A stretch of 10,629 nucleotides of DNA from JAVBSC01 sp031547305 (GCA_031547305.1 JAVBSC010000088.1:1-10629), one strand, 5' to 3'. Numbered from the stretch's first letter, positions 1 through 6,074 are shown. Translations and numbers: made by a program. Notes: generated from the letters alone by a model not told the origin.

Positions 1-1
1 C

Positions 2-601
2 AGCGAATCCGATCTCAAAGCCGTGGCCAAACAGATGCGCGACGTGGGCGACGCGGAAAACAAGGTCGCCCCGGATAACAGCAAGTACGCCAAACGCCTG
101 AACAAGCTCATCGGCAAACACATGAAGGAAGACGGCCAGGACCTTAACTTCAAGGTCTACCTGACCAACGACGTCAACGCCAACGCCACCCCGGACGGCT
201 CCATCCGCGTCTATTCCGGCCTCATGGACCTGATGAACGACGATGAACTGCTCTATGTGCTCGGCCACGAAATCGGCCACGTGGTGGAGGGTCACAGCCT
301 TAACGCCATGCGCGTCAACTACGCCGCTTCCGGAGCCATTAAAGTCTCCGGCGCGGATTCCAGCGCCCTAGGCAAGCTCCTGCACGCCACGATCAACGCC
401 CAGTTCTCCCAATCGCAGGAAAAAAGCGCCGACGACTACGCCTTGGCCTTCATGAAAAAGCACAAGTACAACCAGCAAGGCGCTGTCACCGCCCTCAAAA
501 AACTCGCGGACCTGGGCAGCACAGGCGGAGATCTGCTCTCCAGCCACCCGGACCCCAAAGACCGCGCCGCCCGCATGGAAAAACAGATTGGCAAAAAATA
601 G
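2..601 (+). CDS. M48-family zinc metalloprotease, 5' end outside window
   Basis: The open frame runs from the first bases of the window without a stop, so this is the C-terminal about 199 residues of a longer protein; the GTG at 23 is only an internal in-frame codon. The sequence carries the zinc-protease motif HEIGH (within GHEIGHVVEGH, bases about 265-297) and a downstream acidic segment, EKSADDYA, which fits the third zinc ligand (Glu) of M48 peptidases. The C-terminal stretch SSHPDPKDRAARM is typical of the YcaL/LoiP/BepA-like M48 subgroup, usually periplasmic lipoproteins that degrade misfolded envelope proteins. The N-terminus, where a signal peptide or lipobox would lie, is not visible, so the cellular location is inferred. 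It is convergent with purM. Confidence 0.9.
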   Translation, partial: SESDLKAVAKQMRDVGDAENKVAPDNSKYAKRLNKLIGKHMKEDGQDLNFKVYLTNDVNANATPDGSIRVYSGLMDLMNDDELLYVLGHEIGHVVEGHSLNAMRVNYAASGAIKVSGADSSALGKLLHATINAQFSQSQEKSADDYALAFMKKHKYNQQGAVTALKKLADLGSTGGDLLSSHPDPKDRAARMEKQIGKK

Positions 602-641
602 CTGAAGTGGTTGGACGGATAAATCCCTTGCATCCCTTTTA

Positions 642-677
642 CGACGGCGCCGTCACGCAAACGTGGCGGCGCCGTCG
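642..677. repeat. Long hairpin in convergent intergenic region, member of a two-copy hairpin family
   Basis: Bases 642-657 pair with 662-677 over 16 positions (one G.T wobble) around the 4-base loop CAAA. The outer edge reads TTTACGACG on the left and CGTCGATAATT on the right. The same edges occur around the hairpin at 9879-9915, read on the opposite strand. No U-tract follows on either strand, so it is not a classic intrinsic terminator, although its position between two convergent stop codons would suit a transcription barrier or a REP-like element. A smaller G5/C5 hairpin (721-725 with 732-736) lies just past the purM stop, and a GGTCC/GGACC hairpin (687-699) lies between. Confidence 0.75.
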
Positions 678-741
678 ATAATTGCGGGTCCAGGGGACCA
701 CATCCGCTGGGGTGGGCACTGGGGGCAGAGTCCCCCATATA

Positions 742-1806
742 TTAAAAGTTGATCTTAATCCGCTCCGGCTGGTTTTTATCCAGGTGCTCGATCTGGCCGA
801 TAAGCCAGGCGTCCTGACGCAAGGCCTTGAGGCGGCGGAGTATTTCCTCAGCGTCTTTTTGCCCGACAACAAGGACGTAGCCGATGCCGCAGTTGAAAAT
901 CTGGAGCATTTCCGGCCAGGAAAGGTCGCCGACAAAGCTGAGCCATTCAAAAAGCGGCGGGGTGGGCCAGGCGTTGAAGTCTATGGAGGCGCTCACCTGG
1001 GTCGGGAGCACTCTGGGAATATTGTCGTAAAAGCCGCCGCCGGTGATGTGGACCATGCCGTTTACGGTGAAGTCGCGCATAATGTTGCGAATGGCTTCCA
1101 CGTATATGACGGTTGGCTCCAGCATGACGTCGGCCACGCTGGACCCAAGGCCCGGAAACATATCGCAGCCCTTGAGGCCGCTTTTTTCCAGAAGTTTGCG
1201 GGCCAGGGAGTAGCCGTTGGAATGCAGGCCGGATGAAGCCAGGCCGATGATGGCGTCACCGACTTTGATGGAGGAGCCGTCCACGATTTTGGCGTTATCC
1301 ACCAGGCCGACGCAGAACCCGGCCAGATCATATTCTCCGTCCGCGTACATTCCCGGCATTTCCGCTGTTTCTCCGCCCAGAAGCGCGCAATGAGCCCGTT
1401 TGCAGCCTTCAGCCACACCGGCTATGACCTGTTCGGCCACGCCCACTTCCAGTTTGCCGGTGGCGAAGTAATCCAAAAAGAACAGCGGCTTGGCCCCCTG
1501 CACCAGAACATCGTTGGCGCTCATGGCCACCAGGTCTATGCCAATGGTGGTGTGGCGGTTAAAGGCAAAGGCCAGCTTGAGCTTTGTGCCCACACCGTCG
1601 GTGGATGACACTAGTACCGGTGATTCCATGCCGCTCAGATCCGGCTTGAACAGGCCGCCGAATCCGCCTATATCCGAAAGAACGCCCTGGGTATGGGTTT
1701 GGGTAACCAAACTCTTGATACGGGAAACAAGTTCGTTGCCGGCATTGATGTTTACCCCGGATTCGGTGTAAGCTCTGGCTCGATCTTCCGGTTTTCCTGA
1801 GGCCAT
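742..1806 (-). CDS. purM: Phosphoribosylformylglycinamidine cyclo-ligase (AIR synthetase)
   Basis: The 354-residue protein has the expected length and motifs of PurM, which closes formylglycinamidine ribonucleotide to aminoimidazole ribonucleotide with ATP, the fifth step of cytosolic de novo purine synthesis. Visible family motifs in order are YTESGVNINAGNELV near the N-terminus, GGFGGLFKPD, SSTDGVGTKLKLAF, GIDLVAMSANDVLVQGAKP, LLGGETAEMPGMY, ASSGLHSNGYSLARK, ITGGGFYDNIPRVLP and a C-terminal EMLQIFNCGIGYVLVV. The ATG start is preceded by AAGGAG (complement of about 1812-1817) at normal spacing. The gene stands alone, divergent from the operon at 1988 and convergent with the metalloprotease gene. 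No purine operator was recognised upstream. The identification is secure. Confidence 0.97.
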   Translation of the reverse strand: MASGKPEDRARAYTESGVNINAGNELVSRIKSLVTQTHTQGVLSDIGGFGGLFKPDLSGMESPVLVSSTDGVGTKLKLAFAFNRHTTIGIDLVAMSANDVLVQGAKPLFFLDYFATGKLEVGVAEQVIAGVAEGCKRAHCALLGGETAEMPGMYADGEYDLAGFCVGLVDNAKIVDGSSIKVGDAIIGLASSGLHSNGYSLARKLLEKSGLKGCDMFPGLGSSVADVMLEPTVIYVEAIRNIMRDFTVNGMVHITGGGFYDNIPRVLPTQVSASIDFNAWPTPPLFEWLSFVGDLSWPEMLQIFNCGIGYVLVVGQKDAEEILRRLKALRQDAWLIGQIEHLDKNQPERIKINF

Positions 1807-1906
1807 AATAACTCCTTGAATCTTTCAACCCGGCTGCTGGCCGGAAAGGCGTCTGCCCATGCCATTCCAAACAGCGGAAAAAGCGGACATTTCACTGACA
1901 AAGCGC

Positions 1907-1929
1907 GGCAAAAGAATAGACGTTTTGCC
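1907..1929. other. Inverted repeat in the purM / operon divergent region
   Basis: GGCAAAA (1907-1913) and TTTTGCC (1923-1929) form a 7-bp perfect inverted repeat with a 9-base centre. It lies in the 181-base gap between purM and the operon starting at 1988, about 100 bases from the purM start, a position suited to an operator. It does not match the E. coli PurR consensus well enough to call. Function is unknown. Confidence 0.3.
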
Positions 1930-1987
1930 AGGATTACGCAAGAGCCCCGCACAAACAATGTGTCTGACAAATCCAATTAAGTCGATA

Positions 1988-2284
1988 ATGATTAAATTTT
2001 TAACCATAACATTGTTCGCGGCCTGTCTGGGCCTTCAGGCCGCCCCGGCGCCGGGCGCGGACTCCGGACAGGACAAAGAGGCCCAAGAATGGGGCACGCG
2101 CGGCAGCGAGGCCGCCATTGGAACTGACAAGGATAGCGGCGACCAGATCATGGCCACGCCTGAACGACCGCTAGAGCGGGAACAGGACGGTTATAACGGC
2201 CCGATTATCGTGACGCCGGAAATAAACGTGCCTGGGAACCGCCCCGGCCCAAAACCGCCCCACCCGCCCAGGAACCTGCCATGA
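1988..2284 (+). CDS. Small secreted protein of unknown function
   Basis: The frame is open from 1859, but the ATG at 1988 gives a proper signal peptide: a short basic start (MIK), a hydrophobic stretch (FLTITLFAACLGL) and an AxA-type site near QAAPA. The 98-residue precursor would release a mature protein of about 80 residues, rich in Asp, Glu, Gly and Pro and ending in a proline-rich tail (GPKPPHPPRNLP). I recognise no domain, and low complexity suggests it is largely unstructured. The ribosome binding site is weak (TTAAG near 1978-1982). Its stop overlaps the next start as ATGA, pointing to translational coupling with the AmrS-like gene. The coupling and signal peptide support a real gene; function is not assignable. 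Confidence 0.65.
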   Translation: MIKFLTITLFAACLGLQAAPAPGADSGQDKEAQEWGTRGSEAAIGTDKDSGDQIMATPERPLEREQDGYNGPIIVTPEINVPGNRPGPKPPHPPRNLP

Positions 2285-3324
2285 TTCAGGCTCCTAAACG
2301 GCTTGCGCCGGCCCGCCTTTGGAGACCAGCCCCCAGGGGCGGCAACCTGGTGATCTGCGAATTGTGCGCCCACCGTTGCGCCATACCGGAAAAAAGCGCC
2401 GGCAAGTGCGGGGTGCGCCTGAATCAGGGCAGCCGGCTGTACAGCCTGGTCGGCGACAACCTGGCCTCGGTGAACCTGGACCCCATAGAAAAAAAGCCCT
2501 TGTTCCATTTTTTGCCGGGCAGCGCAGCTTTTTCCATAGGCACGCTGGGCTGCAACTTCAGCTGCGGCTTTTGCCAGAACTACGCCATTTCCCAGATTCG
2601 TCCGGAAGCCTTGCCGCGCTTGGGTAAAAAGGCCGCTCCGGCGGACATCGTCCGCGCCGCCCTGGAGAGCGAGGCCGCCAGCCTGGCCTACACTTACAAC
2701 GAACCCACAGTGTTCTTTGAGCTTATGCAGGATACCGCGACGCTGGCCAAAGAGCATGGGCTGGCCAACGTGATGATCAGCAACGGATTCCAGAGCCAGG
2801 CCTGCCTGGAGGCGTTGCGGCCGCTCATTCAGGCGGCCAACTTTGATCTGAAGTCTTTTTCCGATTCTTTTTACCGTACCCGCTGCGGCGGACGGCTCAA
2901 GCCGGTCCTGGACACCCTGCGCCGGGCGGTCGCCTACGGCTGGTGGGTGGAACTGACCACCCTGCTTATTCCCGGCCTGAACGACTCGCCGGCCGAACTC
3001 AGGGAACTGGCCGGGTTCATCGCATCGGATCTGGGCAAGTCCGTGCCCTGGCACATCTCGCGCTTTCATCCGGCCCACAAAATGCCGGACTTGCCGCCCA
3101 CCTCGCGGGAAAGCCTGGAAGCGGCCTGGGAAATCGGCAAACAGGCCGGGTTGGAGTATGTATACATAGGCAATCTGCCGGGGCACAGAGGCGAAAGCAC
3201 CCTTTGCCCTGACTGCGGTTCCGTGGTGCTGGAGCGCGTCGGCTACCACACAACTATCCGGGGCCGGGGCGATTGCCCTGACTGCGGCCGCGAAATAGCC
3301 GGAATATGGCGGGAGGAAGGTTGA
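2281..3324 (+). CDS. amrS: AmmeMemoRadiSam-type radical SAM protein (AmrS-like)
   Basis: This 347-residue protein carries the radical SAM cluster motif CxxxCxxC at C91, C95 and C98 (CNFSCGFC). It also has two further sets of cysteines: an N-terminal zinc-ribbon-like group (C26, C29, C33, C43) and a C-terminal pair of CPDCG motifs (C309/C312 and C332/C335). The segment YTYNEPTVFFE (137-147) and the overall order match the AmrS family, related to pyruvate formate-lyase activating enzymes. Families like this are often found with AMMECR1 and Memo domain proteins, but neither partner lies in this window. The reaction catalysed is not established. The start overlaps the previous stop (ATGA) and the stop overlaps the next start (TGATG), so three genes form one unit. 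Family assignment is firm; substrate is unknown. Confidence 0.9.
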   Translation: MIQAPKRLAPARLWRPAPRGGNLVICELCAHRCAIPEKSAGKCGVRLNQGSRLYSLVGDNLASVNLDPIEKKPLFHFLPGSAAFSIGTLGCNFSCGFCQNYAISQIRPEALPRLGKKAAPADIVRAALESEAASLAYTYNEPTVFFELMQDTATLAKEHGLANVMISNGFQSQACLEALRPLIQAANFDLKSFSDSFYRTRCGGRLKPVLDTLRRAVAYGWWVELTTLLIPGLNDSPAELRELAGFIASDLGKSVPWHISRFHPAHKMPDLPPTSRESLEAAWEIGKQAGLEYVYIGNLPGHRGESTLCPDCGSVVLERVGYHTTIRGRGDCPDCGREIAGIWREEG

Positions 3325-3827
3325 TGCTTCTGGTGTATACGGGCGAAGGCAAGGGCAAGAGCAGCGCAACAATCGGCCAGAGCATCCGGGCTTTGGGGAG
3401 GAATCTTAAGGTGGCCTTTGCCCAGTTTATGAAAAAAGATGGCCACGCCGGGGAGCAGGTTGTTCTGCGCGCCCTGCTGAAAGACGATTTTTTTGCCGGA
3501 GGGATCGGTTTTTTCCGCAAGCAGGACGAGTTTCCGGAGCACCGCCAGGCCGCGCTGGCTGTGCTGGACTGGGCGCGCTCGCGCCTGCCCGGCCTGGATC
3601 TGCTGGCCCTGGACGAAGCCCTGTACGCCCTGGGAGCCGGGCTGATCACCCGTGATGAACTTCTGGAAATTATTGAAAAATGCCGGCGCAACGGCTGCCA
3701 TCTGGTGCTCTCCGGCCGGGGAGTGCCGGACTGGCTTGCGGAAAAGGCGGATTTGATCACGGAAATGCGCATGGTCAAACATCCTTACACTGCCGGAACC
3801 AAGGCGCAAGAAGGCATTGAATACTGA
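3324..3827 (+). CDS. cobO: Cob(I)yrinic acid a,c-diamide adenosyltransferase family protein (CobO/BtuR-like, short form)
   Basis: This family transfers the adenosyl group of ATP to cob(I)alamin or its precursors, giving adenosylcobalamin. The P-loop GEGKGKSSATIG sits at the very N-terminus. It is followed by RALGRNLKVAFAQFMK, the LLALDEALYALGAGL acidic motif, LVLSGRGVPDWL and the closing EMRMVKHPYTAGTKAQEGIEY, all hallmarks of CobA/CobO/BtuR proteins. I chose the ATG at 3324 rather than 3306 because GGAGGAAGG lies just upstream and the start overlaps the preceding stop as TGATG. At 167 residues it lacks the N-terminal extension of about 25-30 residues seen in E. coli BtuR, which contributes to the active site there. 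Enzyme type is secure; whether it acts in de novo synthesis or salvage cannot be told. Confidence 0.88.
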   Translation: MLLVYTGEGKGKSSATIGQSIRALGRNLKVAFAQFMKKDGHAGEQVVLRALLKDDFFAGGIGFFRKQDEFPEHRQAALAVLDWARSRLPGLDLLALDEALYALGAGLITRDELLEIIEKCRRNGCHLVLSGRGVPDWLAEKADLITEMRMVKHPYTAGTKAQEGIEY

Positions 3828-3881
3828 ATAAAATATCCGCTTGCTTCAAAAGCGGCTTTGGCTTAAACGTGCCCTACGGAA

Positions 3882-3957
3882 CGGAGCGTGACGCAGGTGG
3901 TAGCGTGCTTGCTTTGGGAGCAAGATGTCGGAGGTTCAAGTCCTCTCGCTCCGACCA
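3882..3957 (+). tRNA. tRNA-Pro (anticodon TGG), CCA encoded
   Basis: A complete cloverleaf can be drawn. The acceptor stem is CGGAGCG (3882-3888) with CGCTCCG (3947-3953). The D stem is ACGC/GCGT. The anticodon stem is CTTGC/GCAAG (3908-3912, 3920-3924) with loop TTTGGGA and anticodon TGG at 3915-3917. The T arm is GGAGG-TTCAAGT-CCTCT, the discriminator is A at 3954, and CCA is encoded at 3955-3957. The 5' C1-G72 pair is characteristic of bacterial tRNA-Pro. A weak hairpin (3837-3842 with 3850-3855) lies between cobO and this gene; no convincing promoter is visible, so co-transcription with the operon is possible. Confidence 0.97.
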
Positions 3958-3965
3958 AAAAATTC

Positions 3966-4002
3966 AAGGGGTTATGGTGCAAAAACCATAACCCCTTTTT
4001 GT
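3966..4002 (+). terminator. Strong intrinsic terminator after tRNA-Pro, probably bidirectional
   Basis: AAGGGGTTATGGT (3966-3978) pairs perfectly over 13 bp with ACCATAACCCCTT (3985-3997) around the loop GCAAAA, and T residues follow (3996-4000, then GTTT). Read on the minus strand the same stem is followed by GAATTTTTT, so it can also end the nitroreductase/monooxygenase transcript arriving from the right. Confidence 0.92.
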
Positions 4003-4050
4003 TTGGTAGGTACAAAAGCAGGCGCGCCTGGAAGAATCAGCCGCTCAACG

Positions 4051-4338
4051 CTACTCCACGCTATTCCAAACTTCCATGGACTTGGCGGCAATCCATGGGT
4101 CGGTCTTGTTTCTGAACTCCGCCAGGTACGGGGCTTTGGCGTGCACGTCGTCCACAGCGGCCCTGTTCTTGTACACTTCGTGAAAATAAAAGCGGTTCGG
4201 GTTATCCTGGCTGCGATAGACTTCAAATTGCAGGCAGCCTTCCTCAGTCAGGCTGTTTGCGGCGTGCTTCAGGGAAAGAGCGGCGAATTCCTCGCTGTGC
4301 GCGGGAATGGCGTCGAACATCACGGAAATGGAAAACAT
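4051..4338 (-). CDS. Antibiotic biosynthesis monooxygenase (ABM) domain protein, YgiN/quinol-monooxygenase-like
   Basis: The 95-residue protein is the length of a single ABM ferredoxin-like domain. The pattern fits this fold: an N-terminal beta strand (MFSISVMFDAI), a helix with the typical SLKHAANSLTEEGCLQFEVYRS segment, then FYFHEVYKNRAAVDDVHAKAPYLAEF. The pattern 'EGCLQFEVYRS...YFHEVYKN...H' is shared by YgiN-like quinol monooxygenases and LsrG-type isomerases. Such proteins are small, cytosolic, usually dimeric and cofactor-free, and many remain without a known substrate. AGGAGC precedes the ATG. It lies 30 bp after the nitroreductase stop on the same strand, so the two are probably co-transcribed, consistent with a role in quinone, nitro-compound or oxidant handling (inference). 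Confidence 0.88.
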   Translation of the reverse strand: MFSISVMFDAIPAHSEEFAALSLKHAANSLTEEGCLQFEVYRSQDNPNRFYFHEVYKNRAAVDDVHAKAPYLAEFRNKTDPWIAAKSMEVWNSVE

Positions 4339-4368
4339 GAGCGCTCCTTTTTATTATTAAGACAGTCC

Positions 4369-4881
4369 TCACCAGCTGTTTCTGTGGACCTTGGCCTCGT
4401 CAAAGCGGCTCAGTCTCTGAGCCTCCTGAGCCGGATGTCCTATGACGATCAGGGACATGGGGGCAAAATTGGCCGGCAGGTTTAAAATCTTACGCAGCCC
4501 CTCCACCCGCTCCGGCACCGGATGCACCCCGCACCAGACCGAGCCCAGGCCCAGGGCGGTGGCCGCCAACATGATGTTCTGCGTGGACGCCGCGCAGTCC
4601 TGCACCCAGTAGTCCACCGGGTATTTCAGCCTGCTCAGATCGCCGCAGACCATGATGGCCAGCGGGGCTTTCGCCGCCATGCCCGCGTAGGGGTGAACCG
4701 AAGGGATACGGTCCAGAAGGGCTCTTTCGTCTATGACCACAAAATGCCAGGCCTGCTGGTTGCCCGCGCTAGGCGCGATCATGGCCGCTTCCAGCAGGAC
4801 GCGCAGATCGCTGCCTGAAACCGGCTCCACCGTATATTGACGAATGCTGCGCCGGGTATGTATGGCGGTAATGGTTTCCAT
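4369..4881 (-). CDS. Nitroreductase family FMN-dependent oxidoreductase
   Basis: A 170-residue protein of the nitroreductase fold, which uses FMN and NAD(P)H to reduce nitroaromatics, quinones or related acceptors in the cytosol. Visible markers are the N-terminal TRRSIRQY (FMN phosphate contacts), APSAGNQQAWHFVVI, the central helix DCAASTQNIMLAATALGLGSVWCG and the C-terminal FDEAKVHRNSW. Length and motifs match the short anaerobe-type members common in sulfate reducers and clostridia. AGGAGG lies 6 bases before the ATG. The start faces the thermonuclease-like gene across 47 bp, so the two promoters must be close or overlap. The physiological substrate cannot be inferred. Confidence 0.93.
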   Translation of the reverse strand: METITAIHTRRSIRQYTVEPVSGSDLRVLLEAAMIAPSAGNQQAWHFVVIDERALLDRIPSVHPYAGMAAKAPLAIMVCGDLSRLKYPVDYWVQDCAASTQNIMLAATALGLGSVWCGVHPVPERVEGLRKILNLPANFAPMSLIVIGHPAQEAQRLSRFDEAKVHRNSW

Positions 4882-4928
4882 AAATTCCTCCTGAGAGCGA
4901 GGTATACCCCATCTTCATCAAAAAAAAC

Positions 4929-5411
4929 ATGCCCATTTGCGCGGCCGCTATTTTTGCCCTGTTGCTGCTTCCAGACCTGGCTACGGCCTGGAGCGGAGTG
5001 GTGACCCGCGTCCTGGACGGCGATTCCCTGATTGTTCTGCGGGACGGTACAGGCCAAAGCGAGCAGGTCCGCCTGTACGGCATAGACTGTCCGGAATACG
5101 GACAGGCCCACAACAAGAAAGCCGCGGCCATGACCAGGCGAAAAACACTTCACAGGCGGGTGGAGATTGAAGACCTGGGGAAGGATCAATACCAGCGCAC
5201 TCTGGCCGGCCTTGTCAGGCTGGAGGACGGCGGCGTCTTGCAGGAAACATTGCTTAAAGCCGGTCTGGCCTGGGTATACAGACGGTACTGCAAGGACTGC
5301 CAGGCCTGGATAGACCTGGAAGCCGAAGCAAGAGCGGCGAAACGGGGCTTGTGGCGCGACAATAATCCCATTCCGCCCTGGAGGTACAGACATGAAAAAA
5401 AACCTGACTGA
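4929..5411 (+). CDS. Secreted thermonuclease-like (SNase family) protein
   Basis: The 160-residue protein has a hydrophobic N-terminus ending in ATA-W that looks like a signal peptide, followed by a staphylococcal-nuclease-like OB-fold. Residues corresponding to the SNase active site are present: DGDSL with D30 and D32, VRLYGIDCPE with R48 and E56, and YQRTLAGLV with R90. The ending AEARAAKRGLWRD is also typical of the family. It probably cleaves DNA or RNA outside the cytoplasm, using calcium. The start is uncertain: ATG 4929 has no ribosome binding site at normal distance and gives a signal peptide without positive charge. The frame is open back to 4884 and would add IFIKKN before the Met, but no ATG, GTG or TTG is available there. 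Function is well supported, start is not. Confidence 0.87.
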   Translation: MPICAAAIFALLLLPDLATAWSGVVTRVLDGDSLIVLRDGTGQSEQVRLYGIDCPEYGQAHNKKAAAMTRRKTLHRRVEIEDLGKDQYQRTLAGLVRLEDGGVLQETLLKAGLAWVYRRYCKDCQAWIDLEAEARAAKRGLWRDNNPIPPWRYRHEKKPD

Positions 5412-5436
5412 ACTTGTTAAGCGCCTGACCCCGTGA
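5392..5436 (+). pseudogene. Very short ORF with good ribosome binding site, possible gene remnant
   Basis: An ATG at 5392 lies 7 bases after a full GGAGG (5380-5384) inside the end of the thermonuclease-like gene, which is normal for the next gene of an operon. However, the frame encodes only MKKNLTELVKRLTP before TGA at 5434. A shift into the next frame continues as SQLKAALFGIFTIIRQ and stays open to TAG at 5547, running through the tandem repeat. This suggests a frameshifted and truncated gene whose body has been lost or replaced by repeats. A genuine 14-residue leader or micro-peptide is the alternative. I recognise no family. Confidence 0.35.
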
Positions 5437-5480
5437 GCCAGCTGAAAGCCGCGCTTTTCGGAATTTTTACAATTATACGC

Positions 5481-5522
5481 CAACCGCCAACCTGCAACCG
5501 CCAACCTGCAACCGCCAACTTC
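5481..5522. repeat. Three tandem copies of a 14-bp unit
   Basis: The unit CAACCGCCAACCTG occurs at 5481-5494 and 5495-5508 without mismatch, and at 5509-5522 with two changes near its end. On the minus strand this is the GTTGGCGGTTGCAG type of simple repeat, known from intergenic regions of various bacteria. It lies between the thermonuclease-like gene and the promoter-like region at 5536. Confidence 0.92.
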
Positions 5523-5535
5523 AAACAAACGGAAG

Positions 5536-5566
5536 TTAACCCGGATTAGCGGCTTACGTTTATAAT
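5536..5566 (+). promoter_or_regulatory. Candidate sigma-70 promoter for the orphan ORF
   Basis: A perfect -10 hexamer TATAAT (5561-5566) lies in an AT-rich patch. The best -35 is TTAACC (5536-5541, four of six matches) at a long 19-base spacing, so the site is suggestive only. A start point near 5573 would put the 5578-5601 inverted repeat in the early transcribed region. Confidence 0.4.
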
Positions 5567-5577
5567 AAGGCTGTTTT

Positions 5578-5601
5578 ATTAGATAAATTTTGTTATCTAA
5601 T
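5578..5601. promoter_or_regulatory. Perfect 9-bp inverted repeat, possible operator or 5' UTR hairpin
   Basis: ATTAGATAA (5578-5586) and TTATCTAAT (5593-5601) are exact reverse complements around ATTTTG. The low GC content makes it weak as an RNA stem and more plausible as a binding site for a dimeric DNA-binding protein. It lies just downstream of the candidate promoter and about 110 bases before the ORF at 5712. Confidence 0.5.
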
Positions 5602-5711
5602 CTTTGGCAGAGTTTTTGCTTTTAAAGAAACAAATACGGGCTCTAGCGATACCCCAAAATGCTTGTTCCGCTCAGGCGAACGGCAAGGCTATAAAATAAA
5701 TGGAGTGGATT

Positions 5712-6074
5712 ATGTTTGACGCCGCAAACTTGCAAAAAAACAGAAATCCGCATCCAGCTTGTTCAAAGTCCACTATAAGCCGCCATTTCAATGGCTGGCT
5801 TCGGGCGGATGATATGGTTCTCAGCATCACGGATGGTGGTTTTATGCGCCGAAGAAATAAGGAACACGCCGCGTTTGTGGAAGGCCGGCCGCCCGTTGAC
5901 GGCGGGCAGGCTCTGCCGCTGGCGGATAAAATATTCGAACTGGTCCATAACGCACAGGAAATGGGTAAAAAATCCAAAGAAGCCGGTCGCAAGGCCGCCC
6001 AGGCTTACGCGGAAGCCCTGCGCCTGCTCAGGACTCTGGATAAACGCCAAGTTTGCTGGCGCCGCGCGAAATAG
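5712..6074 (+). CDS. Orphan hypothetical protein, 120 residues
   Basis: I do not recognise this protein. ATG 5712 is preferred over ATG 5700 because TGGAG (5701-5705) sits 6 bases upstream of it. The N-terminal half is mixed in composition, with a basic cluster MRRRNKEH. The C-terminal half, from about residue 71 to 110, is strongly helical and rich in Lys, Ala and Leu (KIFELVHNAQEMGKKSKEAG then RKAAQAYAEALRLLRTL), consistent with an amphipathic or coiled-coil helix, and the end is basic. No signal peptide or membrane segment is seen. It stands alone between a repeat-rich leader and a structured 3' region. Coding status is moderately supported by the ribosome binding site, upstream promoter-like sequence and uninterrupted frame; function is unknown. 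Confidence 0.5.
   Translation: MFDAANLQKNRNPHPACSKSTISRHFNGWLRADDMVLSITDGGFMRRRNKEHAAFVEGRPPVDGGQALPLADKIFELVHNAQEMGKKSKEAGRKAAQAYAEALRLLRTLDKRQVCWRRAK

Noticed and set aside
682..1236. 184-codon plus-strand open frame antisense to purM
   Set aside because: No domain and complete overlap with purM, whose motifs are unmistakable.
2191..3372. 393-codon open frame on the minus strand across the AmrS gene
   Set aside because: It lies antisense to a clearly identified radical SAM gene, has no recognisable domain and is a by-product of high GC codon use.
3243..3809. Two long minus-strand frames across cobO
   Set aside because: Both are antisense shadows of the CobO-like gene with no family features.
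3841..3868. Promoter for tRNA-Pro (TTGCTT, 16 bases, TTAAAC)
   Set aside because: Only three of six matches in each hexamer, so not better than chance.
3882..4002. Integration site (att) at the 3' end of tRNA-Pro
   Set aside because: No integrase, phage gene or duplicated tRNA 3' end is present; a terminator follows directly.
5481..5522. CRISPR array
   Set aside because: Direct repeats of 14 bp in immediate tandem without spacers are a minisatellite, not CRISPR.
4779..5528. 249-codon minus-strand open frame starting in the 14-bp repeats
   Set aside because: It overlaps the thermonuclease-like and nitroreductase genes; its N-terminus (GGCRLAVAGWRLA) is just the translated tandem repeat.
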